Shown piece by piece: positions 1-6,612 of a stretch of 64,000 nt of DNA. Where the stretch lies: NCBI RefSeq assembly GCF_012273515.2, contig NZ_CP050975.2, positions 8,184,001 through 8,248,000 of the forward strand. Reading direction: 5' to 3'. Under the pieces are notes generated by a model that searched no databases, was not told the origin of the DNA, and saw nothing but the letters and a program-made list of their open reading frames with translations. Source of the DNA: Streptomyces sp. RPA4-2 (lineage in GTDB: Bacteria; Actinomycetota; Actinomycetes; Streptomycetales; Streptomycetaceae). The number at the start of each line of letters is the position of its first letter. Position 1 is the first letter of the stretch. Made by a program: the position numbers and the translations under genes.

Positions 1-255
1 GTAACCGCGCGCCGCCTTGAGGAGGTTGCTGGCACGCGAGCCGTCCCGGGAGACGCCGCAGGCGATGCGCAGCTCTTCGAGGGGGATGTACCGGCCGTGG
101 TGGCCGAGCACCATGGCGAGGGAGGCCGCGCCGCACTCCACGGCCTCCATCTGGAGGACCGTCGGCGTGCGGACGGTCTTGCGGGTGCTCTTGGGCACCG
201 TGCGCTTCGGCGGTGCGGCGCGACGTCTGCCCCGGGTGTCCTGCGCGGTGGTCAC
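1..255 (-). CDS. NHLP-family bacteriocin export ABC transporter with C39 peptidase domain (N-terminal part only)
   Basis: This would be the processing exporter of an NHLM bacteriocin-type system: the N-terminal C39 cysteine peptidase removes a GG leader while the ABC core exports the product. Only about 85 N-terminal residues are inside the window; the gene continues past position 1. The start is a GTG at 255-253 that overlaps the stop codon of the HlyD-like gene (GTGA overlap), so the two are translationally coupled. The peptidase signature [19 protein letters not shown] is visible, with the catalytic-type Cys in the ECGAAS motif, followed by residues typical of the second half of the C39 fold ([12 protein letters not shown]). 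ABC and membrane domains are inferred from the family and not seen. Confidence 0.88.
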   Translation of the reverse strand, partial: MTTAQDTRGRRRAAPPKRTVPKSTRKTVRTPTVLQMEAVECGAASLAMVLGHHGRYIPLEELRIACGVSRDGSRASNLLKAARGY

Positions 256-1061
256 GGCAGCAGCCAATCGACGGGACGCTGATCGGCCAGCCGGATCGAA
301 CCCGTGGCCAGGGTCATGGAGGTCAGCGGGTACGGAGGCCCGTCCACCGAGGACCACTTGAGGCCGCTCTTCGTACGGGACGAACGGTCGAGGGAGACCA
401 GGACGGCCACCGGCCTGCCCTTCTTGGTGAACTGCTCGCCGAGCTGGCTGTCGCCGAGCGAGGAAGTGATCTGCTGCTGGGTCTGCACACTGCGGCCGAC
501 CGCCTTCACATGACCGCGCAGCACCCCGTACCGCTGGGTCGGCACCGACTGGACGGTGAGGTCGACGGCGGCGTCCGCGGGGATGGTGGAGGCGCTCTCG
601 GCGGGCACGTACACCGTCGCGTAGAGCGGATCGCCGGCGTGCGCGACCTTCTCGACCGCGGCGACGTCCGCGCCGGTGGAGATGATGGCTCCGATGGTCG
701 CGGCGAGCGCCGTGACACGGCCCGCGGCCACGGTACGGACGACCGATGTCCCGCCCTGTGCCGTACGGACCTTCAGCACCGGGGCGTCGGCCGCGAGCCG
801 ATCGCCCTCCTTGGCGAGGACCGCGGTGACCTGGCCGGCGACGGGGCTCTGCAGGACGTAACTGCCCTGCGCGTGCGTGAGGACGGCGGGGGCACCGACC
901 GTCGAGGCCACCGTGCCCGTCACGGCCCAGACCGACGCGGCCGCCATGACGACCACCGTCACCGAGAGGACGAGCCAGCCCTGGGGGCGGGCGAAGCGCA
1001 CCGGCAGGTCGAGTTCTTCGGCCGACTGCAGCTTGGCGAGGGCCTGTTGGCGGAACTGCAC
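252..1061 (-). CDS. HlyD-like periplasmic-adaptor/secretion protein of an NHLM bacteriocin system
   Basis: A 269-residue protein with a short cytoplasmic N-terminus, one membrane segment at about residues 28-50 ([20 protein letters not shown]) and an extracytoplasmic part with biotinyl/lipoyl-like half-motifs ([38 protein letters not shown]), as in HlyD/NHLM secretion proteins. It sits between the precursor peptide gene and the C39-ABC exporter, whose start codon overlaps its stop. The expected job is to couple with the exporter during secretion of the processed peptide. The NHLM label rests on gene order and on the exporter's peptidase sequence; the alternative is a generic HlyD adaptor. Confidence 0.85.
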   Translation of the reverse strand: MQFRQQALAKLQSAEELDLPVRFARPQGWLVLSVTVVVMAAASVWAVTGTVASTVGAPAVLTHAQGSYVLQSPVAGQVTAVLAKEGDRLAADAPVLKVRTAQGGTSVVRTVAAGRVTALAATIGAIISTGADVAAVEKVAHAGDPLYATVYVPAESASTIPADAAVDLTVQSVPTQRYGVLRGHVKAVGRSVQTQQQITSSLGDSQLGEQFTKKGRPVAVLVSLDRSSRTKSGLKWSSVDGPPYPLTSMTLATGSIRLADQRPVDWLLP

Positions 1062-1101
1062 GGGACTTCCCTCACCTGTCGAAGAGCTCTACGGCATCCG
1101 A

Positions 1102-1134
1102 GAGTCCCGGAACCGGGGAGTGGTTCCGGGACTC
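1102..1134 (-). terminator. Hairpin between precursor peptide and exporter genes (attenuator/terminator)
   Basis: A perfect 13-bp inverted repeat (GAGTCCCGGAACC / GGTTCCGGGACTC) with a 7-base loop lies in the 90-bp gap after the precursor gene. Placed like this in peptide operons, such a hairpin usually gives more precursor than exporter transcript. Confidence 0.7.
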
Positions 1135-1151
1135 AGCGGGATGAGGCGCGG

Positions 1152-1367
1152 TCAGAGACCGGCGACCAGGCCGGTGACCGGAGCGGTGTTCAGGCCGGTC
1201 ACACCCTCGACGGTGCCGATGGCCGTGCCCACGATGCCCGAAACCGGGGCAACGCCGTCGACCAGGCCGGTGACGGTGCCGACGGCGTTCAGCGACAGGC
1301 CGCCGGAGACGTTGTCGAGGTCCGCGTCCGAGATCTCGGCGGTGGCAACCTGGGGGGTGGAGTTCAT
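1152..1367 (-). CDS. GG-leader precursor peptide, cysteine-free hydrophobic core (candidate secreted peptide)
   Basis: A 71-residue peptide. Start chosen at ATG 1367 because AGGGAAG stands seven bases upstream; a longer in-frame ATG at 1396 has no such site. Residues 1-23 form a leader ending in DLDNVSGG, a classical double-glycine cleavage context preceded by acidic residues (EISDAD). The 48-residue core is built from Gly, Val, Thr, Leu and Ala with a loose repeat around GTVTGL / GTVEGVTGL / APVTGLVAGL, has only two acidic side chains, no Cys, no aromatic and no Lys/Arg. It is followed by genes for the matching exporter. No modifying enzyme is visible in the window; one could lie beyond position 1. 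A lanthipeptide is excluded by lack of Cys, so the mature product may be an unmodified or otherwise modified hydrophobic peptide. Confidence 0.75.
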   Translation of the reverse strand: MNSTPQVATAEISDADLDNVSGGLSLNAVGTVTGLVDGVAPVSGIVGTAIGTVEGVTGLNTAPVTGLVAGL

Positions 1368-1845
1368 GGGGGAACTTCCCTTCGTATGGATATTCATAAG
1401 GGGGGAGCGGCCCCCTCTGGGGACAGATGACGGCCGCGACCGCGGGGGTGCGGACCCCGTTTCCGGGAGCCGTGCGGCTCCCGTCTCCGGAAGCTTGCCG
1501 CGACCTCCGCGGTGCACGGATCAAAGCACGGTCGCGAGGCGCGTATCCAATCAACCAGGGCTCTCACCTGGGAACTTGAGCGCGACTTCGGCCCAACCGT
1601 GCAGGCGTGCGCACGTCATTGCGGCCACTTCTTCACATGCTGCACGGCATTGTTTCGGCGCCGCCCTTGCCGCTGGGCGGCGCAAGGGGACAGTCCGGTC
1701 CCAATGGTGCACGGGGGGCGTGCGACTGTGCAGATCCGTCGCGCGCCGTGACGTGCCTGCGCATTCGATGTGCAGATTCGCTGAAGCAAGGATTCCGGCC
1801 CTGTTGGCGGACGGAGTGTCACCGGCCGTTCGCGGACGGTGGCGT
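1368..1845. other. Intergenic stretch, promoter region of the peptide operon
   Basis: No convincing gene is seen in these 478 bases. They must hold the promoter of the peptide operon. A hairpin at 1658-1683 (GCGCCGCCC / GGGCGGCGC) could terminate the thioesterase transcript that reads leftward. Confidence 0.5.
1658..1683 (-). terminator. Possible terminator of the thioesterase gene
   Basis: A 9-bp perfect inverted repeat with an 8-base loop, about 165 bases past the thioesterase stop codon. The distance is long, so the role is uncertain. Confidence 0.4.
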
Positions 1846-2259
1846 TCAGCCCAGCAGGGCGTACACCGTGCTCGCGCGCGCCGCGACGTCCCGGGAGTTC
1901 CCCGCGGTCATCGTGATGTCGGCGAAGGCCATACGGCGGCCGAGCTTGGTGAGAACCGCCTCGATCAGCACGTCCGCGTCCGTGACCGCGCGCTGGAAGC
2001 TGGTGGACTGCTGGACCGTCGTCATCGGGACGAAGGTGCCGCGTGCCGCCGACACCGCGATCACGGTCGCCGTGTCGGCGGCGGCCATCAGTGCCTGTCC
2101 CGACAGCGAACCGCCCTCGCGGGCGAGCCGGGCGGACCAGGGCAGCCGCAGCACCGCGCGGTTCTCACCCAACTCCGTCACCGACAGGCCCAGGTCCAGC
2201 ACCCAGGGAGCGAAGTGGGTGGAGAGGATCTTGTCGGCTTCGGCGAGGTTGAGTGTCAT
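1846..2259 (-). CDS. PaaI-family hot-dog thioesterase
   Basis: A 137-residue protein of the length typical for hot-dog thioesterases. The segment around residues 50-75 (GGSLSGQALMAAADTATVIA) has the small-residue pattern and Asp expected in the central hot-dog helix of PaaI proteins, and a later part (MTTVQQSTSFQRAV) matches the hydrophobic strand preceding the active-site edge. It probably hydrolyses an acyl-CoA thioester; the substrate cannot be told. Start chosen at ATG 2259; the longer frame upstream runs into the intergenic promoter region. It is divergent from the secreted protease gene and shares a 195-bp control region with it. Confidence 0.8.
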   Translation of the reverse strand: MTLNLAEADKILSTHFAPWVLDLGLSVTELGENRAVLRLPWSARLAREGGSLSGQALMAAADTATVIAVSAARGTFVPMTTVQQSTSFQRAVTDADVLIEAVLTKLGRRMAFADITMTAGNSRDVAARASTVYALLG

Positions 2260-2297
2260 ACGGAGCAGTCTTCCCCGGTCGGCCGGAGGGAAGACGC

Positions 2298-2312
2298 GAT
2301 TACCTCGTAATC
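2298..2312. promoter_or_regulatory. Palindrome GATTACctcGTAATC in a divergent promoter region
   Basis: A perfect 6-3-6 inverted repeat located 39 bases upstream of the thioesterase start and about 140 bases upstream of the protease start. It stands out in this GC-rich DNA and is a candidate operator. No regulator is encoded next to it. Confidence 0.45.
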
Positions 2313-2454
2313 CATGCCTTTCGCCGGTCCGACTCCTGCCTTTCTCAAGAGGAGTTGAACAACCCCTGCGACTCGCACGTATCAACAGGCATCCAGGCGC
2401 CCCCCAGTCAGCCGCCGGACGGTGGCATCGACCCCGTCCCCAGGAGGTCAAGAG

Positions 2455-3819
2455 TTGAGTCACAAAAGGATTCCCAAGCGCAAGGCCGCCATCGCCGCCG
2501 GAAGCGTCGCGGCGCTCGGAGCCGCGGCGCTGCTGCTGCCCAACGCCAACGCCTCGCAGACCGACGCGAAGGACGCCGGTCCCAAGACGCTGAAGGCCGC
2601 GGACGCCTCGGACCTCGCCTCGCTCCTCGCCACCCAGCTGGGTGATGCCTACGGAGGCGCGTACTACGACGCGGCCAAGAAGCAGGTCGTCGTCAACGTC
2701 GTCGGCGACAACAGCAAGGTCGCCGACGCGGTCAAGAAGGCCGGCGCTGTTCCCCGCAGCGTCGACAACAGCCTCGCCGCCCTCAAGTCCGCGGCCCGGA
2801 CGCTGAAGACCGACGCGACCATCCCCGGCACCGCCTGGTCCGTCGACCCCAAGACCAACCAGCTCCGTGTCACCGCCGACAGCACGGTCACAGGTGCGAA
2901 CTGGAACAAGCTGACGTCGACGGTCGGCTCACTGGGTTCCGGCATGGCCACCGTCAAGAAGTCCGCGGGCACCTTCAAGACGTTCGTCGACGGCGGCGAC
3001 GCCATCTTCGGCGGCGGAGCCCGCTGTTCGCTGGGCTTCAACGTCACCGCGAGCGACGGGAGTCCCGCCTTCCTGACCGCCGGACACTGCGGGGTCGCGG
3101 CCAAGCAGTGGTCGGACACCCAGGACGGCGCGCCGATCGCCACCGTCGACCAGGCCACCTTCCCCGGCGACGGCGACTTCTCGCTCGTCAAATACGACGA
3201 CCCGAACACGCAGGCCAACAGCGCGGTCAACGTCGGCAACGGTCAGAGCGTGGCCATCAACCAGGCCGCCGACGCCGCCGTGGGCCAGCAGGTCTTCCGG
3301 ATGGGCAGCACCACCGGTCTCAACGACGGCAACGTCACCGGACTCGACGCCACCGTGAACTATCCCGAGGGCACGGTCACCGGACTCATCCAGACCGACG
3401 TGTGCGCCGAGCCCGGCGACAGCGGCGGTTCGCTCTTCACCCAGGACGGCAGCGCGATAGGCCTGACCTCGGGCGGCAGCGGCGACTGCACCGTCGGCGG
3501 CGAGACCTTCTTCCAGCCGGTGACGACCGCGCTCACGGCGACCGGCGCGACGCTCGGTGCGGGTGCGGGTGCGGGTGCGGGTGCGGGTGCGGGTGCGGGT
3601 GCGGGTGCGGGTGCGGGTGACGCGAGCGCCACGGCCGGTGCCGAGCCCAGCGACCCCGCTGCGAGCGATCCGGCGGCGGGTGACCAGTCGGGGGCGGGTG
3701 ACCAGTCGGGCACCGGCGACCAGTCGGGGGCCGGCGCTGCCCAGTCCGGTGCCGCGGGCGACAACCAGTCCGGCACCGGCGCGGACGACGGCTCCGGAAT
3801 GGTGAGCTCGAACGGGTGA
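2455..3819 (+). CDS. Secreted streptogrisin-like serine protease (S1) with C-terminal Gly-Ala and DQSG repeats
   Basis: Start is TTG 2455, since AGGAGG at 2442-2447 lies seven bases upstream. Residues 1-32 form a signal peptide (basic start, then AAIAAGSVAALGAAALLLP, cleavage near NANAS). Residues 33-165 look like a streptogrisin propeptide, and the chymotrypsin-fold domain follows, with catalytic His211 (TAGHC), Asp241 (GDFSL) and Ser323 (GDSGGS). After the domain, residues 368-388 are an uninterrupted Gly-Ala alternation, then about 60 residues of DQSG(A/T)G-type repeats that look like a flexible linker or wall-associating tail without a membrane anchor. A paralogue with the same core but a membrane anchor lies at 46193-47575. 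An extracellular endopeptidase is expected. Confidence 0.9.
   Translation: MSHKRIPKRKAAIAAGSVAALGAAALLLPNANASQTDAKDAGPKTLKAADASDLASLLATQLGDAYGGAYYDAAKKQVVVNVVGDNSKVADAVKKAGAVPRSVDNSLAALKSAARTLKTDATIPGTAWSVDPKTNQLRVTADSTVTGANWNKLTSTVGSLGSGMATVKKSAGTFKTFVDGGDAIFGGGARCSLGFNVTASDGSPAFLTAGHCGVAAKQWSDTQDGAPIATVDQATFPGDGDFSLVKYDDPNTQANSAVNVGNGQSVAINQAADAAVGQQVFRMGSTTGLNDGNVTGLDATVNYPEGTVTGLIQTDVCAEPGDSGGSLFTQDGSAIGLTSGGSGDCTVGGETFFQPVTTALTATGATLGAGAGAGAGAGAGAGAGAGAGDASATAGAEPSDPAASDPAAGDQSGAGDQSGTGDQSGAGAAQSGAAGDNQSGTGADDGSGMVSSNG
3556..3618 (+). repeat. GGTGCG hexamer microsatellite inside the protease gene
   Basis: Ten and a half exact copies of GGTGCG in frame with the protease, encoding (Gly-Ala)10-Gly. 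Length change by slippage would keep frame because the unit is six bases. Confidence 0.95.
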
Positions 3820-3879
3820 CACCGCTGACGCAGAGCCACTGACCCGGCCGCGGAACTGCCGTCCCGGCCGACGGTGGGA

Positions 3880-3909
3880 GGTCCGGCCCTCCGGCGGGAG
3901 GGCCGGACC
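3880..3909 (+). terminator. Terminator of the protease gene
   Basis: Perfect 13-bp arms (GGTCCGGCCCTCC / GGAGGGCCGGACC) with a 4-base loop, 60 bases after the stop codon. Confidence 0.8.
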
Positions 3910-4107
3910 GCGCCGCGTCCCGGGACCGGTCGCCCGTCGATGCGCGCGGGGCGGCACCCGGTCGCCGCGAACAGTGTGACGCCCGGTCGGTGTGGGCCGG
4001 GTGACGCCGGTGTCGACGGGGCCGGGTGAGGCCACGTCGGCGCGGACCGTGCGACACCACGTCGGTGTGCGTCGGGTGACACAGCCGGGCCCGGTCGACG
4101 GACTCCG

Positions 4108-6252
4108 TCACGCGGGCGTCCTTACCCGCAGCAGGAGCAGCGCCACGTCGTCGAGCCGCTCCTGCGCCAGCGCCCCGCTCTGCCGCACCAGGCTGTCGGC
4201 CAGCTCGTCGAGGGGCTGCTCGGGGGCATCGCCGAGGCGCTGCCCGAGGTCGCCCAGCGCGTCCTCGATGTCCACACCGCGGGACTCGATCAGCCCGTCG
4301 GTGTAGAGGACGAGCAGCGAACCGGGGAGCAGCGGGACCTCGGTCGTCTGGTACGTGGCGTCCGCGTCGATCCCGAGCAGCGGCCCGCCGGCCAGGTCGA
4401 GCACCCGCACCCGCCCGTCCGGCCGTCGCAGCAGCGGGGGCGGATGACCCGCGCGCGCCATGACCGCGACCTCGCGCGCGGGGTCCAGGCACAGATAGAG
4501 ACAGCTCGCGAACAGGTCGGTGCCCAGGTCGATCAGCAGCCGGTTGGTGCTGCGCATCACCTCCTCCGGCGGCCGGCCGACGGTCGTGTACGCGCGGATG
4601 GCGGTCCGGACCTGTCCCATCAGCGCCGCCGCGGTCACGTTGTGCCCCTGGACGTCGCCGATGACCGCCGCGGCCATGCCGTGCGAGGGCACCAGGTCGT
4701 AGAAGTCCCCGCCGATCTCCATGCCCTGGGTGGCCGGCAGATAGCGTGCGGCCGCCTCCACGAAGGGCAGCGACGGCAGTGTGTGCGGCAGCAGCGCCGC
4801 CTGCAGTCCGTGTGCCAGCTGAAGCTTGGTGTCGTAGAGCAGCGCCCGTTCCAGTGCCTGCGCGACGAGCCCGCTCAGACTCGTCAGCACGGCCCGTTCG
4901 TCGGTCGGGAAGGAGTGCGGCTCCGCGTAGGCGAGGACGCAGGTGCCCAGCGGTCGTCCGGACGCGATCAGCGGCAGGTACGCCCATGCGGCCATGCCGT
5001 CGGACGTCGTGTGCCGGGGCGGATACAAGTGCTCCAGTTGCGCGCGTGAGTCGAAGAAGGCGGGTACCCCGCTGTTGTGGGCGTGGGCGCAGGGGGACGG
5101 CGCGCTCAGCGACAGCCCGTCGAGGTGTTCCGCGACGTGCGCGTCCGGATACCCGCGGTGGCCGAGTACGTGCAGTCGGCCGGCCCGCGAGCCGAGAAGG
5201 ATCAGGGCCCTGCTGCCGACGGCGGGCGCGATCTCGTCGGCGACGAGTTGCACCACGTCCTGCACGCTGGCCGCCTGGGTGAGCGCGCCGGCGAGGCTGA
5301 GCACATGGGAGATGGTCACCAGGCGAGGGGCGTCGTCGCCCTGCGGCCCGGCGCGGTTCATCTGCGCGACCGCCCTCGCCCGGGAGATCCGCACACTCAG
5401 CCCGGTCGTACTGGGATAGAGCCGGAACGACAGCCACTCACCGGGTGGCCGCAGCGCGACGAACGACGTCACGTGCTGGCTGATCAGCGCGGCCCGGTAT
5501 CGGTCCTCGTAGACGGGATCGTTGAGCCAGGGCACCGACGCCCACAACTGGGTGCCCAGCAGAGCGCTGACCGGCAGGCCGAGCATCTCCGCCGTCGCCG
5601 GGTTGGCGTAGCTGATCCGCCCGTGCAGATCGAGCGCGCACAGCCCGTACGGCAGCCGCGACACCATCCGCGCCGCCTCCACGGTGCCGAGCGAGCCGGG
5701 GACCGATGTGGCGGACGGCGTGAGCAGATCGGGTTCCCGGCGGACCGGGCGGTGCTCCTCCGCGGCTCGCTCCAGGCGCAGCGCGAGCCGGTCGCAGGCC
5801 GCGGTGAGGTGGTCGCGCTCCCGGTCGGCGAGTTCCAGGGGGTGGGAGCCGGGCCACGTCACGAAGACGGCCCCGTACGTGGTCCGCGAGGTCGCGACCG
5901 GAAGGGCGGCGAGCGCGAAGGGGTACGGCAGGACCATGGCGATCCGCGGGAAGCGGCGGGCCATCTCCTCCCCGCCGCTGACCCAGACCAGCCGCCGCTC
6001 GCGCACCGCGACGGCCACCGGGATGGGAGCGTTGACCCCCACCCGCTGCCAGGGCGCCGCGAACGCCCGGGGCATGCCCGCCATCACCGCCATCTCCAGG
6101 ACGGGTTCGCCGCTCGCCAGCAGGTACACCGCGCCGGAGTGGGCGTGCACCTCCTCCACCAGCGAGGCCAGCGTCAGCGAGAGCAGAGGCCGCCCGACCT
6201 GGGTCGTACGGCCGGCCGCCGGTGCCTGCACGGACCCCTGCCAGTCGGACAC
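4108..6252 (-). CDS. Sensor PP2C/SpoIIE-type protein phosphatase with GAF-PAS-GAF input
   Basis: A 714-residue multidomain phosphatase that would dephosphorylate an anti-sigma-factor antagonist. GTG 6252 is preferred as start because AGGAGG at 6266-6261 is eight bases away; ATG 6282 is an in-frame alternative lying in a 20-bp duplication with no binding site. Domain order: GAF-like about 30-180, PAS about 195-300 (YANPATAEMLGLPVSALLG), GAF about 320-480, SpoIIE phosphatase about 510-710 with IGGDFYD, IGDVQGHNVTAA and ARAGHPPPLL metal-binding and fold motifs. There is no ATPase domain, unlike the divergent neighbour at 6613-9057. Cytoplasmic; no membrane segment seen. Confidence 0.88.
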   Translation of the reverse strand: MSDWQGSVQAPAAGRTTQVGRPLLSLTLASLVEEVHAHSGAVYLLASGEPVLEMAVMAGMPRAFAAPWQRVGVNAPIPVAVAVRERRLVWVSGGEEMARRFPRIAMVLPYPFALAALPVATSRTTYGAVFVTWPGSHPLELADRERDHLTAACDRLALRLERAAEEHRPVRREPDLLTPSATSVPGSLGTVEAARMVSRLPYGLCALDLHGRISYANPATAEMLGLPVSALLGTQLWASVPWLNDPVYEDRYRAALISQHVTSFVALRPPGEWLSFRLYPSTTGLSVRISRARAVAQMNRAGPQGDDAPRLVTISHVLSLAGALTQAASVQDVVQLVADEIAPAVGSRALILLGSRAGRLHVLGHRGYPDAHVAEHLDGLSLSAPSPCAHAHNSGVPAFFDSRAQLEHLYPPRHTTSDGMAAWAYLPLIASGRPLGTCVLAYAEPHSFPTDERAVLTSLSGLVAQALERALLYDTKLQLAHGLQAALLPHTLPSLPFVEAAARYLPATQGMEIGGDFYDLVPSHGMAAAVIGDVQGHNVTAAALMGQVRTAIRAYTTVGRPPEEVMRSTNRLLIDLGTDLFASCLYLCLDPAREVAVMARAGHPPPLLRRPDGRVRVLDLAGGPLLGIDADATYQTTEVPLLPGSLLVLYTDGLIESRGVDIEDALGDLGQRLGDAPEQPLDELADSLVRQSGALAQERLDDVALLLLRVRTPA

Positions 6253-6612
6253 GCCGACCACCTCCTCGCGGGGCCGTGCCATGGCTCGCGGGGCCGTGCC
6301 ATGGCTCGCAGGGCCAGGTCGTGTCAGACCCTTCCCGTCGGGCGATCGGCGCCCGGCACGGCACCTCGCCGCATGGCCGGATCACCCGGGTACACCCGTA
6401 CACGGGAGACCCTCCGTCGTGCGACGCGCCGCACCGGACACCGCCCGCCGATCCGGCACGAAGGGTCGGACATGATCTAAGGCTCCCTCTTGGCGGCTCC
6501 CGCCGCACGGCGAGCGCCACGCGCGGGCCCCGTGCGGGTTCCGGGCTCCACCGCAGGCCCGCCGGTGCCGGAACGGTCACAGGGGCTGCGCAGGCGCTCC
6601 GGAAGCGCTGTA
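6253..6612. other. Divergent control region of two SpoIIE-type phosphatase genes
   Basis: No separate gene seen. Holds the promoters for both phosphatase genes and an exact 20-bp tandem duplication at its left end. Confidence 0.5.
6267..6306. repeat. Exact 20-bp tandem duplication
   Basis: CGCGGGGCCGTGCCATGGCT occurs twice back to back (6267-6286 and 6287-6306). It duplicates an in-frame ATG for the minus-strand phosphatase, which may mislead start prediction. Confidence 0.9.

Noticed and set aside
1152..1367. Lanthipeptide precursor
   Set aside because: No Cys in the core and no LanM/LanB-type gene visible.
3533..5437. 634-codon minus frame opposite the protease repeats and phosphatase
   Set aside because: Shadow of two well-supported genes; starts and composition (Arg/His/Pro) show no real protein.
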